A DNA stretch of 39,069 nucleotides from Candidatus Bathyarchaeota archaeon. GTDB taxonomy: Archaea; Thermoproteota; Bathyarchaeia; Bathyarchaeales; DTEX01. A program made the translations under genes and the position numbers. Each line of letters opens with the position of its first letter. Position 1 is the first letter of the stretch. Shown piece after piece: positions 25,463-33,003 of this stretch. Location of the stretch: assembly GCA_003601695.1 (NCBI GenBank), contig PIYH01000001.1, positions 1 to 39,069 on the forward strand. The letters are read 5' to 3'. A model generated the notes under the pieces. It worked only from the letters and a program-made list of their open reading frames with translations. It had not been told where the DNA came from and did not search any database.

Positions 25463-28213
25463 TTATCCAGCTATCTTCCTCTGTAGGAAGACGATGGACA
25501 TTATGGCTGCGACCGCCGCTATGAGCGACAGGATAACGGCGAGGTACACGGCCGTTGAGATTCCGCCTACCGCTGACTGGGCTGCTGAAGCTGCTTCTGA
25601 AGCATCCTTAGCGGCTGATTGAGCCTCTGAGACCGCCGTTGAGAGACTATCGATGTCTCCCTCAACCTTGTCTAGAGAGCTGCTTAAGTCGCTGACTAAA
25701 TCCTTTAGATTCTTTACGCTGTCACTTAGGCTACTTATATCCGATGCTTGACCCTCAACGAGGTCGCTTAGGTCTGAGACGGTCTTGGATAAGTCCGCTA
25801 GGTCGCTCTTCAGTCTAGATACGTCTTCGCTCAGCGTGGAGAGCGTCGGCTTCTCAACTACCTCAAATGTGCCCTCAACGAGCACGTCCATTATGGTTGC
25901 GTTCCAGACCCACGTGCCGAGCTCAGCGTCTGATGGAAGTAGGTAGGTAGCCGTTCCAGTGTAGTAGCTTCCCTTCTTCGTCTCAAGATCTAAGTCGGTT
26001 ATCTCAGTCTTGAATCCGCTTGGAGTGTACAGGTTTATCACTTGATCAAGCACTTCGAATTCGCACTCAGCGAAGAACATGACGGTGTCTCCCGGCATAT
26101 ACTCGGCCGCTCCGGTGTAAACTTTTACATACGGCTTGATAACTTCGAATGTTGCCTGCGCATATAAGCCGTTAGCATCCGTGGCATTTATGTAGTAAGT
26201 CCCGAGCGCAAAATCTACCGGAAGTTTAAATGTTCCTTCGAAGCTACCTGAAGCATCCGTCTTCTCCTTTTCAAAGCCATCTGCTGCTGTGATATACTCC
26301 CATAGATCATATTCCTTGGAGACTTCTCCCTCATCCGTCACATTGTAAATCTTCAATGTTAGGGCTGTACCCTCCTCCGCTGTGAAGTATCTGAGCTTGA
26401 TCGATACTGAGGTATCTGTAGGCGCACTTGAAGGATCAACCGTTATCTCCGTGATTGCGGTTACATCGAATGTCTCCTCAGCCTTTATTCCAGTCTCATC
26501 CATGACCGTTATCGTGCATATGCCAGCTGGAACTGTTGGTATGTAGGCATACTTGTCTATTTCACCTGTACTAGAAGTCTTATTGTCTCCGACCAGTACC
26601 AGAAGCTTTCCGTCTATCGTAGCGTTGAATTCTGTGTCGGCGCTGAATCCGCTGGCAACTATGTGGATCTTCGTCCCGGTTGGGCCGGATTCTGGAAGTA
26701 TCGTCATCGTGGTTATGTAAGATTCAAATGTTGTTGAGGCAGATAGGTCATATGAATCCGTAGCCGTAATTGTGTATGTTCCTGGAACATCTGGAGCGGT
26801 TAATGTAGCTGTGAATTCACCGTTCTCCGTGGTATTCACTTTTGCATAGGACAACATTGTTCCGAAGTCTATCGTGACAACGACATCCTTAATGGCGGTG
26901 AAGTTGTATCCCTTAACCGTTATAGTTTCTCCTGGAGAGCCTACAGCTGGAGTAACCTCTATTGCAGTTTTACCAGTCACCTCGAATGACGCGGTTGCCC
27001 AGTAATTTTCATCGCTTGCATTCACTGTATAAGTGTCTTTATCCAGTGTTGGAACAACGAATTTTCCGGTGAATATTCCGCTACTATTAGCCTGAATCGC
27101 CTCCACCGTCTTGCATGTCACGCCGCCCATTTCTATCGTTACGTTACCATTCGCGGTGAAGCCCTCACCAGTTATATCCACAACCTTTCCTGAAGGACCT
27201 TCAGTGGGGCTCAACGTTATCATCGGCTTTAATGTCACCGTTGCCTCTGCCTCGTTTCCATCCTCATCCACAGCCTTTATCGTGTAGTCTCCATAGACGA
27301 CATTGCCGCTATCGATGGTTTTCGGAACCTCGAATGTGCAATTGAAGCTTCCCTTATCATCCGTCTCAACGGTTTCTGGAGAAGTTGTCAAGGTAGTTAA
27401 AACTGTGCTGTCATTAAGCATTGTAAGCGTTATTTCCTGATTGGCGGCGAAGCCCGTACCCGTAACCGTGACGGTCTTTTCTGGGAGGGTAGCGGTCGGT
27501 GAAAGAGTGATCTCAGCTGTCAATGTATAAGTCTCTATGAATAGAGTTTCGCCGGCTTCACGGTCATAAACTAGGATGCTGTATGTTCCTGCAGGCGAGT
27601 CGGGTGTCTTCACGGTGAAGCTGAATGATCTGTCAGCCTTCGCGTAGGCCTCGCCTATCTTGTTCGCAAGATTCTCCCAGTAAACCTCAACTAAGCCGCC
27701 TGGCGTGGTGGCCCAGCCGCCTACAAGTATCTCGTCTCCTTTATGACCAGACTTTGGATATATGCTGGCTACAACATCGAATGGTTCAGAGTCCCATTCA
27801 CCATCATCAACATATCCATTATTATTTTTGTCCTGCCATGCAACGAAATAGTATACGGTGCCCGGCGGTAGGCTTGGCACCGTAACATCAACTTTGTATT
27901 CAGTAGTGGTACCTTCAATCGGAGACTCAACAGTGGCTAAAAGTTCACCCTGCATTCCATATCCATATCCTTCTCCAGCGACATCTGGAACCTGATCCGC
28001 CTTACACCAATAAATCTTAACTGGATATGTCGAGTTTATTACTTGAGTTGTATTACCGCTGACAGTTACACTGACCCCCATGGGTCCTTCACTTAGCGAT
28101 GTTTTATAAATTAGATTGGGATCTTTTGATGCTGCTACAGGAGGCACTGGGATCGCCAGAATCGAAACTATCAGAAGAGTCGTTATCAGAGATGAAAGTA
28201 TCTTCTTATTCAA
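25463..28213 (-). CDS. Large S-layer/adhesin-like surface protein with Ig-like repeats, coiled-coil stalk and C-terminal membrane anchor
   Basis: A 916-aa secreted protein. Residues 1-29 are a Sec signal peptide (MNKKILSSLITTLLIVSILA). An EF-hand-like calcium loop DKNNNGYVDDGE is at 128-139. Six or so IPT/TIG-like beta-sandwich units follow, each opening with a strand like ITLSPTEGPSGKVVDITGEG (near 150, 236, 332, 418, 504 and 590). From about 786 to 875 there are Leu/Ser heptads predicting a coiled coil, then an alanine-rich hinge and a transmembrane helix at about 886-910 ending QRKIAG. I count 14 N-glycosylation sequons. The architecture resembles archaeal S-layer stalk or adhesin proteins. 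The exact role is inferred. The start is TTG 28213 behind GAGGAGAG. Confidence 0.88.
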   Translation of the reverse strand: MNKKILSSLITTLLIVSILAIPVPPVAASKDPNLIYKTSLSEGPMGVSVTVSGNTTQVINSTYPVKIYWCKADQVPDVAGEGYGYGMQGELLATVESPIEGTTTEYKVDVTVPSLPPGTVYYFVAWQDKNNNGYVDDGEWDSEPFDVVASIYPKSGHKGDEILVGGWATTPGGLVEVYWENLANKIGEAYAKADRSFSFTVKTPDSPAGTYSILVYDREAGETLFIETYTLTAEITLSPTATLPEKTVTVTGTGFAANQEITLTMLNDSTVLTTLTTSPETVETDDKGSFNCTFEVPKTIDSGNVVYGDYTIKAVDEDGNEAEATVTLKPMITLSPTEGPSGKVVDITGEGFTANGNVTIEMGGVTCKTVEAIQANSSGIFTGKFVVPTLDKDTYTVNASDENYWATASFEVTGKTAIEVTPAVGSPGETITVKGYNFTAIKDVVVTIDFGTMLSYAKVNTTENGEFTATLTAPDVPGTYTITATDSYDLSASTTFESYITTMTILPESGPTGTKIHIVASGFSADTEFNATIDGKLLVLVGDNKTSSTGEIDKYAYIPTVPAGICTITVMDETGIKAEETFDVTAITEITVDPSSAPTDTSVSIKLRYFTAEEGTALTLKIYNVTDEGEVSKEYDLWEYITAADGFEKEKTDASGSFEGTFKLPVDFALGTYYINATDANGLYAQATFEVIKPYVKVYTGAAEYMPGDTVMFFAECEFEVLDQVINLYTPSGFKTEITDLDLETKKGSYYTGTATYLLPSDAELGTWVWNATIMDVLVEGTFEVVEKPTLSTLSEDVSRLKSDLADLSKTVSDLSDLVEGQASDISSLSDSVKNLKDLVSDLSSSLDKVEGDIDSLSTAVSEAQSAAKDASEAASAAQSAVGGISTAVYLAVILSLIAAVAAIMSIVFLQRKIAG

Positions 28214-28249
28214 TAGTATTCTCTCCTCTTTTCTATTTTATTAGTAATC

Positions 28250-28276
28250 TTTGCCTTGGCAAACATTTATATTTTA
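28250..28276 (-). promoter_or_regulatory. Promoter of the surface-protein gene with a palindromic operator candidate
   Basis: On the minus strand AAAATATAAATG (28264-28275) is a good TATA box, predicting a start near 28244 and a leader of about 30 bases. Directly downstream lies the palindrome TTTGCC-AA-GGCAAA (28250-28263), occupying the space between TATA and start site, a common position for archaeal repressor operators. A highly expressed surface protein would be a sensible target of regulation. No binding protein is known. Confidence 0.55.
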
Positions 28277-28289
28277 TGTAAACAATCCC

Positions 28290-28331
28290 TAATGTATATG
28301 AGAAAATGTGTACATTTTCTCATATACATTA
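28290..28331. repeat. 42-bp inverted repeat (20-bp perfect arms, 2-base centre)
   Basis: The left arm TAATGTATATGAGAAAATGT (28290-28309) is exactly complementary to 28312-28331, separated by GT. It begins 10 bases past the stop of the 195-aa gene and 77 bases before the start of the surface-protein gene, upstream of its TATA box. It could fold as a very stable hairpin in the transcript leaving the 195-aa gene, or act as a DNA site for a dimeric regulator. It is not followed by a T-run on the minus strand, so a simple bacterial-type terminator is not obvious. Confidence 0.9.
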
Positions 28332-28340
28332 ATCTTTAAA

Positions 28341-28928
28341 TCACGGAGAGTTCTTGACATTTAAACCCTTAAAGTCTAAGATTATCATCCCTTTCATATG
28401 ATCACTTCTAGTTGTTTCGTATCCCATGCCATGAAAGGCTCCCTCTACATATTTTAGAAGAGCTTCTGTTCCTTCATTCGTGAGCACGGATGAGAAGCAT
28501 CTCAGCTTGATCAAGTCCCCTTCATTCTTAACCTCAACTTCATTTAGATCCCATCTCGACGCTTCAAGGAACTCTTTGAAAGCTTCTACCGGATCCTCAA
28601 ATTTTTCCTTCAAATATTTCCCGTGTAACTTTCCACTCTCATACCATCTCTCCTTGAGGCTTCGGCTCTTATCCTTAGAGGCAACCTTAATGAAGAAATT
28701 GAAGACATTTAGCGGAACAAATGTTCCACCTAGGATTCTATTCGCCTTTGTAACTGCAAGCAAGTCCGCCGCCTCCTTTAATCTATAGCCAAGCCTTTTC
28801 GCTAAGAGAGCAAGCTCTATAGACTCTTCAACGAAGACCCCTAAAGATTTGCCCTCGCTTCTTGCGACTTCCATAGCCTCTCTTATGAGATTCTCCGAGA
28901 CGTATACGAGCCGCCTACTCTTCGACAT
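28341..28928 (-). CDS. Putative ribbon-helix-helix-type protein with C-terminal sensor-like domain, copy 2
   Basis: The 195-aa protein begins SKSRRLVYVSENLIREAMEVARSEGKSLGVFVEESIELAL, which fits a short strand then two helices, as in ribbon-helix-helix DNA-binding folds. A conserved middle (ERWYESGKLHGKYLKEKFEDPVEAFKEF) and a C-terminal alpha/beta part ending LLKYVEGAFHGMGYETT follow. The neighbouring upstream gene is a clear paralogue across the full length, so the pair arose by tandem duplication. The start overlaps the end of that gene by 14 bases. DNA binding is inferred from the N-terminal pattern; a named family is not recognised. The 42-bp palindrome lies just downstream. Confidence 0.75.
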   Translation of the reverse strand: MSKSRRLVYVSENLIREAMEVARSEGKSLGVFVEESIELALLAKRLGYRLKEAADLLAVTKANRILGGTFVPLNVFNFFIKVASKDKSRSLKERWYESGKLHGKYLKEKFEDPVEAFKEFLEASRWDLNEVEVKNEGDLIKLRCFSSVLTNEGTEALLKYVEGAFHGMGYETTRSDHMKGMIILDFKGLNVKNSP

Positions 28929-29508
28929 TCAAATCCTTCCTGAGGGCTTTAATCCTTATAGACCCTGCTGAGACATCCTTATTCGACACTTTGTAGCCGA
29001 AGGTCTCCAATGCGCCTTCAAGAAAGGCCAAATATAAGATAGCGTAGGACTCTGGGATTCTGGGGCTTACTATCCGAATGTAGACCGCTTCCTCATTCTC
29101 CTCAATAATCAGTTCTGGAATATTCCATGTATAAGCCTTCAGACTTTTCTTGAATGCTTCGAAGGCATCCTCAGGTTCTATGGTCATATATCTTTTAGCA
29201 AGCCATATTCCGGCTTCGAACCATTTTTTCAAAGCTTCCTCCCGAGCATTTTTATATGCTATGTCGGCCATATCATACCATAAGGCTTCAGGTCCAAGTA
29301 TGAATCCGTCTTTCTTAGCCTTTTTGGGAATCCAGCTCTCCTCAAAGAGCTTCCTAAGATTAACTCCAGCCTCCTCGGCTTGAATCGCGAGCTCAAATAT
29401 TTCATTCACCATGCTGTAAAGGGTATAGCCTCGCTGCTTCGCCATCTCAATCAGTTTATTAGCTAGATCCTCCCGGGCGAAGAGGGTCTTTCTCTTAACC
29501 AAGGACAA
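28915..29508 (-). CDS. Putative ribbon-helix-helix-type protein with C-terminal sensor-like domain, copy 1
   Basis: The 197-aa paralogue of the next gene. It has VKRKTLFAREDLANKLIEMAKQRGYTLYSMVNEIFELAI at the N-terminus (RHH-like), a KKWFEAGIWLAKRYM and EDAFEAFKKSLKAYTW middle, and a C-terminal LAFLEGALETFGYKVSN segment. Corresponding segments in the partner are KERWYESGKLHGKYL, EAFKEFLEASRWDL and LKYVEGAFHGMGYETT. Start is TTG 29508 or TTG 29502; a TATA-like CTTAAAAATG near 29520-29530 suggests a near-leaderless message. It is divergent from the SMC-like operon, so autoregulation and control of that operon are plausible. Function unproven. Confidence 0.75.
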   Translation of the reverse strand: MSLVKRKTLFAREDLANKLIEMAKQRGYTLYSMVNEIFELAIQAEEAGVNLRKLFEESWIPKKAKKDGFILGPEALWYDMADIAYKNAREEALKKWFEAGIWLAKRYMTIEPEDAFEAFKKSLKAYTWNIPELIIEENEEAVYIRIVSPRIPESYAILYLAFLEGALETFGYKVSNKDVSAGSIRIKALRKDLNVEE

Positions 29509-29611
29509 TAAGCAACCCCATTTTTAAGAAAAGCTAAGAGGCTAATTAGTGTTATCTAGCCTTTACGTATATCTATGATATAAACCTTAAATTCAGCTGT
29601 AGTAATACTCA

Positions 29612-29622
29612 TTTATACTTTT
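29612..29622 (+). promoter_or_regulatory. TATA box of the SMC-like operon
   Basis: TTTATACTTTT predicts a transcript start at about 29640, essentially at the ATG 29638 of the 55-aa frame, implying a leaderless or near-leaderless message. The 129-base divergent gap also holds TGATATAAACC near 29576-29586 as a second candidate element. Confidence 0.45.
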
Positions 29623-29637
29623 AGGAAGTATGAAGAG

Positions 29638-29805
29638 ATGCCCAGTATCAGGGATGCAGGCTCACCAAGTATTCCCTACATTAAGGAACTTGAGAAAGTA
29701 GCGCTAAAGATTCTTAAGGAGAATCCAGACTATAAAGAAAGGTTAAAGGAGATACTTGAGGAATATGCCAGCCGATACTCCAGGGAATATAATATTAGAA
29801 CTTGA
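29638..29805 (+). CDS. Small charged 55-aa protein heading the SMC-like operon
   Basis: The frame reads MPSIRDAGSPSIPYIKELEK, continues as a highly charged helix (KENPDYKERLKEILEEYAS) and ends YSREYNIRT. It begins at the predicted transcription start and overlaps the ATPase gene by 50 bases in another frame, so it cannot be a shifted part of that gene. Composition is strongly protein-like. I do not recognise a family. It could be an accessory or regulatory partner of the ATPase. Confidence is limited by its size. Confidence 0.55.
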   Translation: MPSIRDAGSPSIPYIKELEKVALKILKENPDYKERLKEILEEYASRYSREYNIRT

Positions 29806-31261
29806 GAATATAGGTTGCCTAAGAAGGCTGCGCCTAGAGTTTAAGCCCGGGATTAACATAATTAAGGCGCCGAATGCCTCGGGAAAGACAACTATAGTCA
29901 GAAGTTTTTCAAGCATGTTCTCGGACAAAATTCCACCGTCGCACATCCTAGCATTAGATGAACTAAAAGGAAGAATACGAGTATACTATGGTGAAAAAAT
30001 ATATGAGAAAGTCTTCAGAAGAACCCCTTCGGGTCATGTAATAGTTCAGGGAGACATGCTTCCCTTCGCTGATCCAAGAGCATTTGATGCATGCGTCGCG
30101 CTAGCTGAGACGGGTATAGTGCATAGAATCACTGGGGGAAACGTAATATTCCGTAAATACCTCGAGAACTTATCCTATGGAAACTATTACAGCGCTCTGA
30201 TCGAAGCTTCACAAGAGCTCGTAAACGAGTATGGGAGGAAACTGGCTAGTCCAAGCTTTAGAAACTTTGAGATCCTTCCTCTCTTACTGACTGAGCTAAC
30301 TGATCTCCACATGAGACGAGACGAGATTAGACAGAAAATTGAGAATTCTAAAAAGAATCATGAGGATAAACTCCGGAAGATAAAGCTCAAAATAACCGAG
30401 AAGAACTCCGCATTGTCTCAAGAGAAAGTTCTTCTATCACAGTTATACAGAGACCTCTCCTTTGAGAAGGAAAGAGAAAGAAGCCTTCAAGAACTATTAA
30501 GTATGGCTGGAGAATCATCAAAGATTGTCTCCAGCATAAAGATAAGCATAGCCTCCTCTCAAGATAGACAAACAAGACTTAAGAAGGAGATCAAGACTCG
30601 CAGATGCCTACTTAAAGAACTCAGGAGAGAAGTTGAAGAGCTTAGAGAAAAACTAAGAAGAGAGGAGAAAGGTCCCCTAGAAATTAAAGGTCTCGAAGAG
30701 AAACTAGAGAAAGTTAATAAGATGATTATACTGAAGGAGGAAGAGATTCAGCGGGCTGAACGCTTTCCTCCCGATGATGCAGAATATCCGGGGAAACTCA
30801 TCGTAGATGTCCGCTCCGAGATTCTGAGAAAGATAGAGTGGCTTGAAATGGTTATGGGATATTTCCAAGAGAAATATATGCGGTGCATGACGAGCGCGAG
30901 GCGTAGATTCAACGAGAACGTTACAAGAGCTTTCCATGAGCTTAATCTCGGAGGATTCGAGAATGTTTTTTTAGATCAAGATTTCTCGCTTCAGGTTATG
31001 CGTGAAGGAAATATTCGCCAGCCTATTGAGACGTTGAGCGCATCCGAGAAACTAACGATAAGTCTGGTGTTGATGCTAGCTGCAAAGGAAACTTTTCTGC
31101 CGGATTTTCCCCTCTTCATAGTTGACGAGTTAACTCTCAGTTATGATCCGGAGAGATTCTGGAGGCTTATGGAATATGTTAAAAGACGAGTTCCATATCT
31201 TATTGTTACGTCACTTTCGTCCAGCCTTTCCGATACGCCGAAGGTAATTCATAAACCATAA
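29756..31261 (+). CDS. Compact SMC/Rad50-like ATPase (archaea-specific SMC-related type)
   Basis: A 501-aa ABC-type ATPase. The N-terminal LELENIGCLRRLRLEFKPGINII strand pattern precedes Walker A APNASGKTT at about 38-46. A charged coiled coil spans about 190-340. The signature-like LSASEKL is at about 427-433 and Walker B LFIVDE at about 453-458. There is no zinc-hook CxxC, and the coiled coil is short for an SMC. The layout resembles the archaea-specific SMC-related proteins of haloarchaea (Sph-type). Such proteins are thought to act on DNA or cell organisation. The start is TTG 29756 (after AAAGGAGA) or ATG 29765. The next gene, 10 bases on, encodes a CdvA-like protein. Confidence 0.85.
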   Translation: MRNMPADTPGNIILELENIGCLRRLRLEFKPGINIIKAPNASGKTTIVRSFSSMFSDKIPPSHILALDELKGRIRVYYGEKIYEKVFRRTPSGHVIVQGDMLPFADPRAFDACVALAETGIVHRITGGNVIFRKYLENLSYGNYYSALIEASQELVNEYGRKLASPSFRNFEILPLLLTELTDLHMRRDEIRQKIENSKKNHEDKLRKIKLKITEKNSALSQEKVLLSQLYRDLSFEKERERSLQELLSMAGESSKIVSSIKISIASSQDRQTRLKKEIKTRRCLLKELRREVEELREKLRREEKGPLEIKGLEEKLEKVNKMIILKEEEIQRAERFPPDDAEYPGKLIVDVRSEILRKIEWLEMVMGYFQEKYMRCMTSARRRFNENVTRAFHELNLGGFENVFLDQDFSLQVMREGNIRQPIETLSASEKLTISLVLMLAAKETFLPDFPLFIVDELTLSYDPERFWRLMEYVKRRVPYLIVTSLSSSLSDTPKVIHKP

Positions 31262-31271
31262 AGTAGGAAAC

Positions 31272-31694
31272 TTGAAAGTGATGAGGCGAGAGGTAGTGAA
31301 TGAAAACTCTTGGAAACAGTCGTTCGAGAGTATTTATCGAGAACTTGAGGTGGCAAACAGAAAGAAGAATTCGCTAGATGATCTTTTAGCTAGGAATAGA
31401 GTGTCAAAGCCGACATATGAGTACTTATTGAGAAACCTGGATGAGGAAATAAGCAAATTAGAGGCTCATCTAAAATCATTGACGAAGAGTATGAGTAAAA
31501 GAATAAATGAGTTGCAAAAGCAGATAAAACTCTTCGAAGTTTTCTTTGCTAATTTTGAGCTTCTTCATATAGGTTTTGAAGTAGATGAGGAAACATATGC
31601 TCGGCAGAGAGAGATAATGATAAAGGGGATGGTGGCATCAAAGAAAGAGATGGAAGAGATAGAGAATGCCTTAAAGAAGATAGGCGGCAAATAG
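31272..31694 (+). CDS. CdvA-like coiled-coil protein
   Basis: The 140-aa protein is predicted to be almost all helix. Residues about 17-60 give a RVSKPTYEYLLRNLDEEISK segment, then a coiled coil (KSMSKRINELQKQIKLFEVF), then IGFEVDEETYARQREIMIKG. The repeated pattern of a helix, a 'xxExTYEyLxxxL' turn and another helix is what I recall for archaeal CdvA-like proteins, which interact with ESCRT-III-type division machinery. It lacks the PRC-barrel domain of Sulfolobus CdvA. Start is TTG 31272 with GGAAAC upstream, or ATG 31281. It follows the SMC-like ATPase by 10 bases and is very likely co-expressed. The assignment is by pattern only. Confidence 0.65.
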   Translation: MKVMRREVVNENSWKQSFESIYRELEVANRKKNSLDDLLARNRVSKPTYEYLLRNLDEEISKLEAHLKSLTKSMSKRINELQKQIKLFEVFFANFELLHIGFEVDEETYARQREIMIKGMVASKKEMEEIENALKKIGGK

Positions 31695-31808
31695 AAATTC
31701 TACTTTGAAATCAAACGTCACCCATTTGATGCCTAAAACTTTATCCCAAAACGTCACATTTAATTATCAGTTTACGTTCATAAGCTGAAAATATTAGATC
31801 AGATAATG

Positions 31809-31818
31809 CTTAAATATT
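31809..31818 (+). promoter_or_regulatory. TATA box of the rps5 operon
   Basis: CTTAAATATT predicts a start near 31840, leaving a leader of about 16 bases that contains AGGTGA (31845-31850) five bases before TTG 31856. Upstream in the same 150-base gap the 9-mer AAACGTCAC occurs twice (31713 and 31749). Confidence 0.55.
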
Positions 31819-31855
31819 CCAGTAAAGCTCTAGAAGACTCGTCTAGGTGAAGACT

Positions 31856-32500
31856 TTGAGCGGAGAAAGAGAGGATCAACGTTCAGAGAAGCTTGAGGAA
31901 TGGACGCCACGGACAAGACTAGGCCGTCTTGTCTTAGAGGGTAAAATCTCCTCCATCGAAGAGATCTTCGCAGAGGGTATGAGAATACGTGAGCCTGAAA
32001 TAGTTGATATGCTTCTTCCAGATCTACAGGAGGAGGTTATTCACATAGGTATCGTTCAGAAGCAGACAGACGCTGGAGAAAAAACGAGATTTAAAGCGAT
32101 AGTAGTCGTGGGGAACGGAAATGGATATGTAGGCATAGGCTCTGGAAAAGCTGATCAGGTTAGGACGACCATAGAGAAAGCGGCAAGCGAGGCTAGGCTC
32201 AACGTAACCATGGTCCGTAGGGGATGCGGTAGCTGGGAATGTGGCTGTGGACAGCCACACTCTCTGCCATTTGAGACCATTGGAAAATCTGGATCGGTTG
32301 TGATAAAGATTATTCCTGGACCTAGAGGCTTAGGGCTTGTTGCAAGCGAAGTTGCGAAAGTTATACTGAGACTTGCGGGGATAAAGGATTGCTGGACTAA
32401 AAGCTATGGTCAAACAAGAACGGTGCCATCCTTCGCCTATGCTGTGTATAATGCTCTTAAGAGAACCTATGAGATAGTTACTCCCATGGATTGGGTGTGA
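31856..32500 (+). CDS. rps5: 30S ribosomal protein S5 (uS5)
   Basis: Archaeal uS5. It contains EWTPRTRLGRLVLEGKI, VDMLLPDLQEEV, the GNGNGYVGIGSGKADQVR motif, RRGCGSWECGCGQPHSLPF and GPRGLGLVASEVAKVILRLAG. I choose TTG 31856 (about 214 residues) because it lies at optimal distance from AGGTGA; a GTG at 31847 overlaps that site. In most archaea rpl18 precedes rps5. Here the preceding gene is the CdvA-like one and rps5 has its own promoter, so the spc operon is broken at this point. Confidence 0.96.
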   Translation: MSGEREDQRSEKLEEWTPRTRLGRLVLEGKISSIEEIFAEGMRIREPEIVDMLLPDLQEEVIHIGIVQKQTDAGEKTRFKAIVVVGNGNGYVGIGSGKADQVRTTIEKAASEARLNVTMVRRGCGSWECGCGQPHSLPFETIGKSGSVVIKIIPGPRGLGLVASEVAKVILRLAGIKDCWTKSYGQTRTVPSFAYAVYNALKRTYEIVTPMDWV

Positions 32501-32504
32501 AGAT

Positions 32505-32984
32505 ATGGAAAAAGGTCAGAAATGCTTAGCTGCCGTTCGGATCCGAGGTACAGTTAACGTTAGAAAGGAAGTTGAGAATACGCTAAGAATGCTTAATCTT
32601 CAACGCAACTGTCACGCCACACTTATAGATGATAGACCGTCCTTCCTAGGAATGCTCAGAAAAGCTCAGAATATAATAACGTGGGGTGAAGTTTCAAAGG
32701 AGACGATTAGTATTCTGCTGAAAAAAAGAGGCCGAACAGTTGGAGACAAGCCTTTAACAGATGATTATGCTAGAAAGATTGGATATAGATCATTAGATGA
32801 CCTCGCAGATGCAATATATAATTTGAAGGTTACGTTGAAGGATCTTCCCAGAGTTAAACCTGTCTTCCGACTTCACCCTCCAAGGAAGGGATTTAAGAGA
32901 TCTATAAAGAAGAGTTATAGAGCTGGAGGAGAAGCTGGATATAGAGGAGGAGACATCAACGATCTCATACGTAGAATGGTGTGA
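32505..32984 (+). CDS. rpl30: 50S ribosomal protein L30 (uL30)
   Basis: The 159-aa archaeal-length uL30 shows AAVRIRGTVNVRKEVENTLRML, the HATLIDDRPSFLGMLRKAQNIITWGEV stretch, and the C-terminal FRLHPPRKGFKRSIKKSYRAGG tail. It begins four bases after the rps5 stop and precedes rpl15 by 19 bases, the conserved archaeal order. Confidence 0.95.
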   Translation: MEKGQKCLAAVRIRGTVNVRKEVENTLRMLNLQRNCHATLIDDRPSFLGMLRKAQNIITWGEVSKETISILLKKRGRTVGDKPLTDDYARKIGYRSLDDLADAIYNLKVTLKDLPRVKPVFRLHPPRKGFKRSIKKSYRAGGEAGYRGGDINDLIRRMV

Positions 32985-33003
32985 AAGCCTAAGGTGATAC
33001 AAA

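Noticed and set aside
27625..27885. Plus-strand 86-aa frame opposite the surface-protein gene
   Set aside because: Low-complexity composition mirroring the antisense of the repeated beta-domain gene, no ribosome-binding site, no family.
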